From SAR324 cluster bacterium (GTDB taxonomy: Bacteria; SAR324; NAC60-12), in contig JANQJU010000031.1 in NCBI GenBank assembly GCA_028281495.1, positions 62,001 through 126,000 of the forward strand: a stretch of 64,000 bases of DNA, in the 5' to 3' direction. Position numbers and translations under genes: made by a program. Below, in pieces: positions 8,183 to 16,865 of the stretch (position 1 is the first letter of the stretch; every line of letters starts with the position of its first letter). The notes under the pieces are model-generated. The model made no database searches and had not been told where the DNA came from. It saw nothing but the letters and a program-made list of their open reading frames with translations.

Positions 8183-9916
8183 ATGTGGGAAGACCAATTT
8201 GGCGGGGTGAGCGTCCCGCTGGAGCAACCGGAATCACTGATCACCCGCTATATCCGAGAACAGCAAGCACTAGGCGCAGCCGAGCAATTTGCTCGCATGC
8301 ACGATGCTGGATATTTACCGGAGCAGGACCCGGTTTATAAAGAATTGATTCCATTGTCCGTGCCGGAAGCCGGACAACAATATGCGTTTGAAGTGAATTT
8401 AGACGAATGCACCGGCTGCAAAGCCTGCGTCACGGCCTGTCACAACCTGAACGGCTTGGACGAGGACGAGACATGGCGAGCGGTTGGAACAGTGTTGGGA
8501 GGACCCCCTTCCGATTCGTTCACTCAAACAATCACCACGGCCTGTCATCATTGTGTCGAACCCGGCTGCTTGCTGGGGTGTCCGGTGAAGGCCTATGAAA
8601 AAGATCCCAAAACCGGAATTGTTCATCACTTAGATGATCAGTGCATCGGTTGCCAATACTGTGTGTTTCAGTGTCCTTACGAGGTGCCGCAATACAGTGC
8701 ATCACGAGGTATTGTTCGCAAATGCGACTTATGTCGCAGTCGATTGCAGGCTCAGGAAGCGCCTGCTTGTGTGCAGGGATGTCCGAACGATGCGATTCAA
8801 ATCACGATAGTGGATCAAGCGGATGTCCGAACCATCCCCGAGCGTTTTGTGGATGTGGCAGGTGCTCCGAGTTCGGCACTCACCTTGCCCACCACGCAGT
8901 ACAAAACTCAAAAACAACAACCTGCCAACGTTCGTCCGGCAGATGTTCACACAGTACGCGTCCAGCACGCCCATTTTCCACTCGTGGTGATGCTCGTGCT
9001 CACACAACTTTCCGTGGGTAGTTTTCTAGGAAGTTGGTTGTTGCCAAGTATCGCAATTCCAGAGGCCTCTATCTTTCAGACAATAGCGGCTTTGACCATA
9101 GGTGGACTTGCCTTAGGTGCCAGCCTCTTGCATTTGGGACGACCTTTGTATGCCTTCCGAGCCGTTTTGGGGCTTCGCACTTCCTGGCTGAGCCGAGAAA
9201 TTCTAGCCTTTGGTCTCTTCATGAAAGTGGCCTTGGTGTACACGGCCTTAACCGCACTGCCGCTGCTCCCTGCCGAGTGGCATTGGTTGGGACTGTCTCC
9301 CAAGGTGTTCGGCGTTTGGCACACTGGCTTCGCGGGAATGACTGGCTTGCTTGGAATCCTGGGAGTGGGTTGTTCCGCGATGATTTATCAGAGCACACCC
9401 CGTTCTTATTGGAATCGTCCTCAGACTTCGATGAAGTTTGGGCTCACCGCCATGGTGCTGGGATTGTCTCTGACCGTGTGCACGGTATTAGGTTTCCGTT
9501 GGTGGCTGGCAGAAGCCTCTGTGCTTTCGACCGGCTACATAGAGTTGGGATTGGTCGGAGCTCTGTTGCTCAGCAGCACACTCAAGCTGTGGATAGAAGC
9601 CCATATCTTGAAAGCAGGGGATTCTGTCAAAACCAACATGCGGTTTGAATCCCAGACGGAACGAGAGCATACGTTGCAAAAAACAGTGCATTTGTTGAAG
9701 CACCAATTGCATCCAATCACGCAAATCCGATTTGTTTTAGGCCTTGGGGGTGGGGTGGTCCTGCCCAGCCTTATTTTGATCTTCGGATCCCAGTTTTCCA
9801 CAGGAACGCTATTCGTGATAGCAATCGCGATTTTAGCGATAAATATTATAGGCGAATTTTTGGAACGCACTCTGTTTTTTGCCGCCGGGGTGGGTCCCAA
9901 AATGCCAGGTATTTAG
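8183..9916 (+). CDS. Four-cluster ferredoxin fused to a DmsC-like membrane anchor
   Basis: 577 residues. The N-terminal ~210 residues are a DmsB/NrfC-type electron-transfer module with 16 cysteines in four groups: C76/79/82/86, C121/124/129/133, C154/157/160/164 and C181/184/196/200, enough for four [4Fe-4S] clusters. From about 265 on the chain is hydrophobic, with about eight membrane segments and the DmsC-like signature HLGRPLYAFRAVLGL...SWLSREI. It is therefore a DmsB-DmsC fusion that could pass electrons from the quinol pool to the next gene product, NasA (9-bp gap). There is no Tat signal, so the Fe-S domain is expected to face the cytoplasm. No strong ribosome-binding site precedes the ATG, but the N-terminus (LITRYIREQQALGAAEQFARMHD) resembles that of related fusions. 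Confidence 0.85.
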   Translation: MWEDQFGGVSVPLEQPESLITRYIREQQALGAAEQFARMHDAGYLPEQDPVYKELIPLSVPEAGQQYAFEVNLDECTGCKACVTACHNLNGLDEDETWRAVGTVLGGPPSDSFTQTITTACHHCVEPGCLLGCPVKAYEKDPKTGIVHHLDDQCIGCQYCVFQCPYEVPQYSASRGIVRKCDLCRSRLQAQEAPACVQGCPNDAIQITIVDQADVRTIPERFVDVAGAPSSALTLPTTQYKTQKQQPANVRPADVHTVRVQHAHFPLVVMLVLTQLSVGSFLGSWLLPSIAIPEASIFQTIAALTIGGLALGASLLHLGRPLYAFRAVLGLRTSWLSREILAFGLFMKVALVYTALTALPLLPAEWHWLGLSPKVFGVWHTGFAGMTGLLGILGVGCSAMIYQSTPRSYWNRPQTSMKFGLTAMVLGLSLTVCTVLGFRWWLAEASVLSTGYIELGLVGALLLSSTLKLWIEAHILKAGDSVKTNMRFESQTEREHTLQKTVHLLKHQLHPITQIRFVLGLGGGVVLPSLILIFGSQFSTGTLFVIAIAILAINIIGEFLERTLFFAAGVGPKMPGI

Positions 9917-9925
9917 GAGCCAAAT

Positions 9926-12169
9926 ATGAGCAAGCACGTTTCCTGGTTTGAACACATCCCACACTCTCTGCAATCGATCATGCGGCAATGGAACGGTCAC
10001 TTGACACAAGAGCTGCATTTGCAAACGGGTCCCCACGGACTGGGCAAATTGCCAGAGCGTTTGATGCCAGAAAAAGTGACCACGGCTGTGTGTGGATTTT
10101 GTTCCACTGGCTGCGGCTTGCATCTGCATTTGAAAGAACAGTCGGCCATCAATACGAGTCCTGCGGCTCAGTATCCCGTCAACCTGGGAAAGGCTTGCCC
10201 GAAAGGTTGGGAAGCGTTGTCGCCTCTGCATTCAACAGACCGAGCGACAACTCCTTATCTTCGCAATGAAGCAGGCCAGTTGCAGGCGGTAGAATGGGAC
10301 ACCGCATTGAAAACATTCACCCAGCGTTTCCAAGACATCCAAGCCCGTTACGGAAAAGAATCGGTGGCGTTTTTGAGCACCGGACAGATGGCCACTGAAG
10401 AAATGGCACTGCTGGGGGCGTTGACCAAATTTGGTATGGGCATTGTGCATGGCGACGGCAACACTCGACAATGCATGGCCACCGCCGTGGTGGCATATAA
10501 ACAGGCATTTGGATTTGATGCGCCCCCTTATACGTATCAAGATTTTGAAGCTTCGGATGTGTTGGTGTTTGTGGGAGCGAACCCGTGTATTGCTCACCCG
10601 ATTATGTGGGAACGCGTGTGTATGAATCGACACAACCCCAAGATCATTGTGGTCGATCCACGGCGGACTGAAACCGCCATGTATGCCACCCATCATTATG
10701 CGTTGAATCCGAAATCCGACCTCATGTTGTTTTATGGAGTTGCCCATCTGTTGTTTCAATACGGATGGATTGACGAACACTTCCTGACCCAACACGCGCA
10801 AGGCTGGGAGGATTTCCGAACCTTTGTGCAGGCCTACTCTCCTGATGTCGTGGCTCAAGAAACCGGAATCAACATGGAGCAGTTGCAGGAATTTGCCGAA
10901 ATGATCCATCACGGAAAACGTGTCTCGTTTTGGTGGACGATGGGAGTGAATCAAAGTCACCAAGGCGTACGAACGGCTCAGGCTTTGATCAATTTGGCCT
11001 TGATGACAGGAAACATTGGGCGTGTGGGCACCGGAGCGAATTCGATCACCGGACAATGCAATGCCATGGGATCCCGCTTATTCAGCAACACCACCAATTT
11101 GCTGGGCGGTCATGATTTTTTGAATCCAGAGCATCGTCGCAAGATTGCGAATGTGTTGCATATCGAAGAATCCCACATCCCTCAGGCCAATAGCTGGTCG
11201 TATGATCAAATCATCGAAGGGATTGAATTGGGAAAGATCCGAGGGTTGTGGGTCATTGCGACCAACCCCGCGCATTCGTGGATTCATCAATCCCAGTTGA
11301 GCCAATTGCTCAATCAACTCGATTTTTTAGTGGTGCAAGACATGTATCACACCACTGAAACTGCCGAAGTGGCTGATCTGATTTTACCTGCTGCGGGATG
11401 GGGCGAAAAAGAAGGAACATTCATCAATTCAGAACGTCGAATTGGACGCATCAAAAAGGTCTCCAAAGCTCCTGGTGTGGCCTTAGCCGACTTTTATATC
11501 TTCAAACTGATTGCTGAGTATTGGGGGTGTGGCCATCTCTTCTGGGAATGGGAATCGCCAGAAGCGAGCTTTCAAATCCTCAAGCGTCTCAGCAAAGGGC
11601 AGCCCTGTGACATCACAGGTATCAAAGACTACGCCATGCTCGACCAATACGGCGGCATCCAATGGCCGCTCCCCGAAGGCATCGTATTGGACTGCAACGA
11701 ACGCCGTTTGTTTGAAAACAAGCAATTTTATCACCCGGATGGCAAAGCGCGTTTTTGGTTTGATGCGCCACAACCGCATCCGGAACCAACGGATGTGGAG
11801 TATCCGTTTTTGTTGTTGACTGGACGAGGAACGTCCGCTCAATGGCACACCCAAACCCGTACCCAGAAGTCGTCGGTGCTGCGTAAGCTGTACCCGGAAG
11901 ACGTGTATGTCGAATTGAACCCGGAAGACGCCACAGCTCTGAACGTTCAGTCCAACGACACGGTACGGATCACGTCTCGGCGGGGCCATTTGGAAGCACG
12001 TGCGGTGCTTCATGCCACGGTGCAGCGTGGGCAGTTATTCATCCCCATGCACTACCCCGTCACCAATCAATTGACACACCCGACCTTCGATCCGCATTCC
12101 CGCCAACCCGCTTACAAAGCGTGCGCGGTCAACGTGGAATCCCAGGTCATGGAAAGGAGAATGCAATGA
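9926..12169 (+). CDS. nasA: Molybdopterin oxidoreductase, assimilatory (Nas-type) nitrate reductase catalytic subunit
   Basis: 747 residues. The N-terminus carries the [4Fe-4S] motif C56-x2-C59-x3-C63 ... C91, followed by the Mo-bis-MGD domains. The likely Mo-ligating cysteine is C183 in GNTRQCMATAVVAYK, in the position and context seen in Nap/Nas enzymes, and FGAN/NPCIAHPIMWERV and the C-terminal RGHLEARAVLHATVQRGQLFIPMHY fit the Nas/formate dehydrogenase family. There is no twin-arginine signal, so it acts in the cytoplasm and reduces nitrate to nitrite. It lacks the C-terminal [2Fe-2S] extension of some NasA proteins, and no NasB/NarB flavoprotein is nearby; the DmsBC-like fusion before it is the likely electron donor. 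TTTAGGAGCC precedes the start. A formate dehydrogenase-like role cannot be excluded from sequence alone, but the nrt/nir context argues for nitrate. Confidence 0.88.
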   Translation: MSKHVSWFEHIPHSLQSIMRQWNGHLTQELHLQTGPHGLGKLPERLMPEKVTTAVCGFCSTGCGLHLHLKEQSAINTSPAAQYPVNLGKACPKGWEALSPLHSTDRATTPYLRNEAGQLQAVEWDTALKTFTQRFQDIQARYGKESVAFLSTGQMATEEMALLGALTKFGMGIVHGDGNTRQCMATAVVAYKQAFGFDAPPYTYQDFEASDVLVFVGANPCIAHPIMWERVCMNRHNPKIIVVDPRRTETAMYATHHYALNPKSDLMLFYGVAHLLFQYGWIDEHFLTQHAQGWEDFRTFVQAYSPDVVAQETGINMEQLQEFAEMIHHGKRVSFWWTMGVNQSHQGVRTAQALINLALMTGNIGRVGTGANSITGQCNAMGSRLFSNTTNLLGGHDFLNPEHRRKIANVLHIEESHIPQANSWSYDQIIEGIELGKIRGLWVIATNPAHSWIHQSQLSQLLNQLDFLVVQDMYHTTETAEVADLILPAAGWGEKEGTFINSERRIGRIKKVSKAPGVALADFYIFKLIAEYWGCGHLFWEWESPEASFQILKRLSKGQPCDITGIKDYAMLDQYGGIQWPLPEGIVLDCNERRLFENKQFYHPDGKARFWFDAPQPHPEPTDVEYPFLLLTGRGTSAQWHTQTRTQKSSVLRKLYPEDVYVELNPEDATALNVQSNDTVRITSRRGHLEARAVLHATVQRGQLFIPMHYPVTNQLTHPTFDPHSRQPAYKACAVNVESQVMERRMQ

Positions 12170-13551
12170 CACGGAAAATCACAAATCCATTTTCAAAGCC
12201 TTCATGGTGGATTCTTGGAATCATCTTATGGGTCGCGGCTTGGAGCCTCCCCACCGCCTTATCTGCGGAAGAATTAGAACTGGAAAAGGAAGAACTCAAA
12301 TTCGGCTTCATCAAGCTCACCGATGTGGCCCCCTTGGTGATCGCTTATGAGAAAGGGTATTTCGAAGACGAAGGCCTCTACGTCACCTTAGAAGCACAGG
12401 CCAACTGGAAAGTCCTCTTGGACCGCGTGATTGATGGAGAATTGGACGGTGCTCACATGCTGGCCGGTCAACCCTTGGGAGCCACCATCGGGTTTGGAAC
12501 CAAATCTCACATCATCACCGCATTCAGTATGGATTTGAATGGCAATGGGATTACGGTGTCCAATGAGATCTGGGCCCAGATGAAAAAGAACATTCCTCAT
12601 GAAAACGGCAAACCCGTGCATCCGATCAAAGCCGATGCATTGAAACCGATTGTGGAGCGCTACAAAGCCGAGGGCAAACCGTTCAACATGGGCATGGTCT
12701 TTCCTGTTTCCACTCACAATTACGAACTGCGCTATTGGTTGGCAGCGGGTGGCATTCATCCCGGATACTATACCCCCGCAGATCCCACCGGCCGAACCGA
12801 TGCGGATGCGCTGCTGTCTGTGACTCCTCCGCCCCAAATGCCCGCTACTTTGGAAGCAGGAACCATCTATGGTTACTGTGTGGGCGAACCGTGGAACCAA
12901 CAGGCCGTGTTCAAAGGCATTGGCGTTCCAGTGATCACTGATTATGAAATCTGGAAAAACAATCCTGAGAAAGTCTTTGGAGTCAGTAAAGGTTGGGCCG
13001 ACAAATACCCCAACACCCACTTGGCTGTGGTCAAAGCCATGATTCGTGCCGCCAAATGGCTGGATGCCGAAGACGGGAAAAATCGCCCCGAAGCGGTAAA
13101 ATACCTCTCAGAAAGCCAATACGTTGGAGCCGACTATGAAGTGATTGCCAACAGCATGACGGGAACCTTTGAATATGAAAAAGGCGACAAGCGCGACTTG
13201 CCAGACTTCAATGTATTTTTTCGCTACCACGCCACCTACCCCTTTTACAGCGATGCCGTGTGGTACTTGACACAAATGCGACGCTGGGGGCAAATCTCTG
13301 AACCCAAGCCGGATAGCTGGTATCACGAAGTCGCTAAAAATGTGTATCGCCCTGATATCTACATGAAAGCCGCTCAAATGCTGGTGGAAGAAGGTCATCT
13401 GGAAGCCAACGAAATTCCCGAAACGGACGGTTTCCGACCGGCTACCAACGAATTCATTGATGGCATCACCTATGACGGAAAAAAGCCCAATGACTATCTC
13501 CGAAGCTTCCCCATCGGATTGAAGGAAGAATCGTTTTCGATGAACGAATGA
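12166..13551 (+). CDS. nrtA: ABC nitrate transporter, periplasmic substrate-binding protein (NrtA-like)
   Basis: 461 residues from the ATG at 12166, which overlaps the nasA stop in ATGA and follows AAGGAG; an upstream in-frame ATG (12121) lies inside nasA. A Sec signal peptide (hydrophobic stretch about 14-33, cleavage near ALSA-EE) exports it. The mature part belongs to the NrtA/CmpA family of nitrate, nitrite or bicarbonate binders: LKFGFIKLTDVAPLVIAYEKGYF, GQPLGATIGFGTK, GYCVGEPWNQQAVFKGIG. No lipobox Cys is seen, so it is probably soluble in the periplasm. In this operon the substrate is most likely nitrate or nitrite. Confidence 0.92.
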   Translation: MTRKITNPFSKPSWWILGIILWVAAWSLPTALSAEELELEKEELKFGFIKLTDVAPLVIAYEKGYFEDEGLYVTLEAQANWKVLLDRVIDGELDGAHMLAGQPLGATIGFGTKSHIITAFSMDLNGNGITVSNEIWAQMKKNIPHENGKPVHPIKADALKPIVERYKAEGKPFNMGMVFPVSTHNYELRYWLAAGGIHPGYYTPADPTGRTDADALLSVTPPPQMPATLEAGTIYGYCVGEPWNQQAVFKGIGVPVITDYEIWKNNPEKVFGVSKGWADKYPNTHLAVVKAMIRAAKWLDAEDGKNRPEAVKYLSESQYVGADYEVIANSMTGTFEYEKGDKRDLPDFNVFFRYHATYPFYSDAVWYLTQMRRWGQISEPKPDSWYHEVAKNVYRPDIYMKAAQMLVEEGHLEANEIPETDGFRPATNEFIDGITYDGKKPNDYLRSFPIGLKEESFSMNE

Positions 13552-13607
13552 ATCAAATTGCGGCTGAGGAAAAACAATACAACCGAGATTGAGAGAGAAA
13601 AGGAGAC

Positions 13608-14630
13608 ATGATGGTTAATCGAATTACCAACTTTTTAAAACTGACCGGCCTCACCTGGTTTGTTCCGATGGTGAAACTGTGTTCGGGAGAAGATCCCAAA
13701 GCGCAGTTGAGGTCCATGTGGTCGATGATGGGAATTCCGTTGTTGGCCGTCCTGATGTTTTTGGCAGTTTGGGCACAATTGTCGTCGCAGGTGAAAACCA
13801 GCTTGGGAAACATTCCGGGGCCTGTTCAAGTTTGGAATGAGATGGGGGGGCTCGTAGATGAATACCAACGAGAAAAGACCAAAGAGGTCGCTTTTTATGA
13901 ACGTCAAGAAAAGCGGAATGCTAAGAAATTGGCCAAAAATCCGGATGCAAAAATCAAAATCCGGCAATACACGGGCAAACCCACCTATCTTGATCAGATC
14001 GTGACCAGCTTGATCACCGTGTTCACCGGTTTCTTTTTGGCCTCGTTGATTGCTATTCCGGTCGGAGTGTTGTGTGGCTTGAGCCGCACATTCATGACCG
14101 CCGTCAACCCACTCATTCAGGTGTTCAAGCCCGTATCCCCTTTGGCTTGGTTGCCTATTGTAACGATGGTGGTTAGTGCAGTTTACACCACCTCGGATGG
14201 CTGGGTCGCCAAGTCGTTTATCAACTCAGCGATCACCGTGAGCTTGTGTTCGTTATGGCCCACTTTGATCAATACAGCGGTGGGGGTCTCTTCCATTGAT
14301 AAAGATTTGGTCAATGTGGGACGCGTGCTGCGCTTGGGGTGGACCACACAAATCTTCAAGATCGTCTTGCCGTCTTCATTGCCCTTGATTTTCACCGGAC
14401 TGCGTCTCTCTTTAGGAGTGGGATGGATGGTGTTGATTGCCTGCGAGATGCTCGCACAAAACCCCGGTCTGGGAAAATTTGTATGGGATGAATTTCAGAA
14501 CGGCAGCAGCAGTTCTTTAGGACGCATCATGGTGGCCGTGTTCACCATTGGGTTCATCGGTTTTTTGTTAGACCGGATGATGATCGTCTTCCAAAACTTA
14601 GTGTCTTTTGGCGACGAAGCTCGTGCTTAA
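13608..14630 (+). CDS. nrtB: ABC nitrate transporter permease (NrtB-like)
   Basis: 340 residues, an inner-membrane permease of the binding-protein-dependent transport family. An N-terminal membrane segment (about 44-62) is followed by a ~70-residue charged region, then the core with five to six membrane segments and an EAA-like loop before GLRLSLGVGWMVLIACEML. The charged insert after the first helix is longer than in many NrtB proteins. AAAAGGAGACATG provides the start. It would form the channel for the NrtA/NrtCD transporter. Confidence 0.92.
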   Translation: MMVNRITNFLKLTGLTWFVPMVKLCSGEDPKAQLRSMWSMMGIPLLAVLMFLAVWAQLSSQVKTSLGNIPGPVQVWNEMGGLVDEYQREKTKEVAFYERQEKRNAKKLAKNPDAKIKIRQYTGKPTYLDQIVTSLITVFTGFFLASLIAIPVGVLCGLSRTFMTAVNPLIQVFKPVSPLAWLPIVTMVVSAVYTTSDGWVAKSFINSAITVSLCSLWPTLINTAVGVSSIDKDLVNVGRVLRLGWTTQIFKIVLPSSLPLIFTGLRLSLGVGWMVLIACEMLAQNPGLGKFVWDEFQNGSSSSLGRIMVAVFTIGFIGFLLDRMMIVFQNLVSFGDEARA

Positions 14631-14651
14631 CCCCTTTCCAGGAGAATCCGA

Positions 14652-16373
14652 ATGGCTTTTTTAGAACTCAAAAACATCAGCAAATCCTTTGGTTCCGGGA
14701 AAGAGGTAACCCCCGTATTGAACAACATTAACCTGAGCATTGAAGAAGGGGAATTCATTGCCATTGTGGGATTTTCCGGCAGTGGCAAGTCCACCCTGAT
14801 CAACCTCCTGGCCGGTCTAGAGGTGCCCGACACCGGAGCCGTTTACAAACAAGGCAAGCAGCTCACAGAACCGGGACCTGATCGAGGGATTGTGTTCCAA
14901 AACTATTCTTTACTGCCGTGGCTCACCGTATACGGCAATGTGGCTTTGGCAGTGGATCAAGCCTTCCGCCATTGGTCTCCTGCCACACGTCGTGCGCATG
15001 TGAAACGCTACATTGATATGGTGAACTTAACACCGGCAATGGAGAAGCGGCCCGCTGAGCTTTCGGGTGGCATGCGACAGCGTGTCTCCGTCGCACGGGC
15101 CTTGGCTATGAATCCTGACATCCTATTGCTCGACGAACCCTTGAGCGCCTTAGACGCTTTGACGCGTGGCAAATTGCAGGACGAAATCGAACGCATCTGG
15201 AGCCAAGATAAAAAAACAGTGATGCTGATCACCAATGATGTGGACGAAGCCATCTTATTGGCCGACCGCATCATTCCGCTGAACCCAGGCCCCAATGCCA
15301 CACTCGGGCCGGAATTCCGAGTGAACTTACCACGTCCTCGGGACCGGAAAATCATGAACCACGATGAGCACTTCAAAACGTTGCGTCATCAGGTCACCGA
15401 ATATTTGATCAGCGTGGGGCTGCAACGACCGCAAACTGAAGGAGACGAAGAAGTTCAGCTCCCTGAGGTGAAGCCCAATACCCAGTCTCCTCATGCAGCA
15501 GATCCAAACGATCCCCGTTATTTGGAATTTTCCGAACTCGTGAAGATTTATCCCACTCCCAAAGGACCGGCCACCGTGGTGGATGGCTTCAACCTCAAAG
15601 TGAAAAAGGGCGAATTCATCTCGATCATTGGCCATTCGGGTTGTGGTAAATCCACCGTGCTTTCCATGACGGCAGGCCTGAATGAAATCAGTGAAGGCGG
15701 GATTATCTTAGATGGCAAAGAAGTCACCGACGCGGGGCCTGACCGAGGGATTGTATTCCAAGCTCCTAGCCTGTTTCCGTGGATGACCGCCTTTGAGAAT
15801 GTGATGTTAGGCGTCAACCAAGTCTATCCGCATGCCAGCAAGGCGGAACGGTCCGACATCGTGAGCTATTATCTTCAACGAGTCGGCTTGGGAGATGCAC
15901 TCCACAAAAAAGCCGCAGAGCTTTCTAATGGCATGTGTCAACGGGTGGGCATTGCCCGTGCGTTCGCGTTGTCTCCGAAGTTGTTGTTACTGGATGAACC
16001 CTTTGGCATGCTTGACTCCCTCACCCGTTGGGAACTCCAAGAAGTGCTCATGGAAGTGTGGACCCGCACCCAAGTCACAGCCATCTTGGTCACCCACGAT
16101 GTGGACGAAGCTATCATGCTCGCTGACCGGGTTGTGATGATGACCAATGGCCCCAATGCCAAAGTCGGTGACGTGTTGGAAATTGATCTCCCGCGCCCCC
16201 GCTCTCGCAAAGCGTTGTTGGCTCATCCCGATTATTACCGTTACCGCGAATATCTGATCAACTTCTTAGCTGAATGCGACAAAGTGGAACCCATTGCCCC
16301 TCGCATCGAACGCAAACGCCGATTTGGTCAATTCAATTGGCGGGACGCTCTCCGGCTGCGGAAAGCTGGTTGA
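14652..16373 (+). CDS. nrtCD: Double ABC-ATPase of the nitrate transporter (NrtC/NrtD-like fusion)
   Basis: 573 residues with two complete ATPase domains in one chain. Domain 1 (about 1-250): Walker A GFSGSGKST, signature LSGGMRQRV, Walker B ILLLDEPLSALD; the switch histidine position reads LITNDVDEAI, i.e. Asn instead of His. Domain 2 (about 295-545): GHSGCGKST, LSNGMCQRV, LLLLDEPFGMLD and the normal LVTHDVDEAI. A ~45-residue linker joins them. Unlike cyanobacterial NrtC, there is no NrtA-like sensor domain. It powers uptake with NrtA and NrtB; the single chain would fix a 1:1 pairing of two unequal ATPase sites. Confidence 0.9.
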   Translation: MAFLELKNISKSFGSGKEVTPVLNNINLSIEEGEFIAIVGFSGSGKSTLINLLAGLEVPDTGAVYKQGKQLTEPGPDRGIVFQNYSLLPWLTVYGNVALAVDQAFRHWSPATRRAHVKRYIDMVNLTPAMEKRPAELSGGMRQRVSVARALAMNPDILLLDEPLSALDALTRGKLQDEIERIWSQDKKTVMLITNDVDEAILLADRIIPLNPGPNATLGPEFRVNLPRPRDRKIMNHDEHFKTLRHQVTEYLISVGLQRPQTEGDEEVQLPEVKPNTQSPHAADPNDPRYLEFSELVKIYPTPKGPATVVDGFNLKVKKGEFISIIGHSGCGKSTVLSMTAGLNEISEGGIILDGKEVTDAGPDRGIVFQAPSLFPWMTAFENVMLGVNQVYPHASKAERSDIVSYYLQRVGLGDALHKKAAELSNGMCQRVGIARAFALSPKLLLLDEPFGMLDSLTRWELQEVLMEVWTRTQVTAILVTHDVDEAIMLADRVVMMTNGPNAKVGDVLEIDLPRPRSRKALLAHPDYYRYREYLINFLAECDKVEPIAPRIERKRRFGQFNWRDALRLRKAG

Positions 16374-16399
16374 GAGAAATTGAATTGAAAGGAAATACT

Positions 16400-16750
16400 A
16401 TGGAAACTTGGACCAAAGTGGCTCATGTGAGCCAAATCCCCATCGACGGGGGAGGCTGTGTGAAAGTGGGCGAAGAACAAATTGCCATTTTCCATTATGA
16501 CAATGGTGAATGGTATGCCTTACAAAATCGGTGTCCGCACCAAAACCAAGAGGTGCTTTCCAAAGGCCTCTTAGGGGACACCCAAGGCGAACCCAAAGTG
16601 GCGTGCCCCATGCACAAACACACCTTTTCCCTAAAAACAGGAAAACATCTGGGAGGCAACCCCTGTATGCACCTCAAAACCTACCCCCTCAAAATCGAAG
16701 AGGGGGTTATCTGGATCGACCTTTCTCACAACCAAGCACTTGCGGCTTGA
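16400..16750 (+). CDS. nirD: Nitrite reductase small subunit NirD, Rieske-type
   Basis: 116 residues from the ATG at 16400 (TTGAAAGGAAATACT upstream). It is a Rieske-fold protein with the ligands C45-x-H47 and C69-x2-H72 (RCPHQNQEVL; ACPMHKHTF), so a [2Fe-2S] cluster is likely; some NirD proteins have lost these ligands. It would pair with NirB, encoded 12 kb away on the other strand, and it closes the nas-nrt operon. A generic Rieske ferredoxin is possible, but the context favours NirD. Confidence 0.88.
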   Translation: METWTKVAHVSQIPIDGGGCVKVGEEQIAIFHYDNGEWYALQNRCPHQNQEVLSKGLLGDTQGEPKVACPMHKHTFSLKTGKHLGGNPCMHLKTYPLKIEEGVIWIDLSHNQALAA

Positions 16751-16865
16751 TTGAAAGATTCAATTTATTGAACAATACTTTTTGGAAAACCAATTCTGGT
16801 CTAAACTAAAAGGAGTGATGAATTAGAATAAACAAGTGTGGATGGACGCCGTCGTGTTGTAAACT

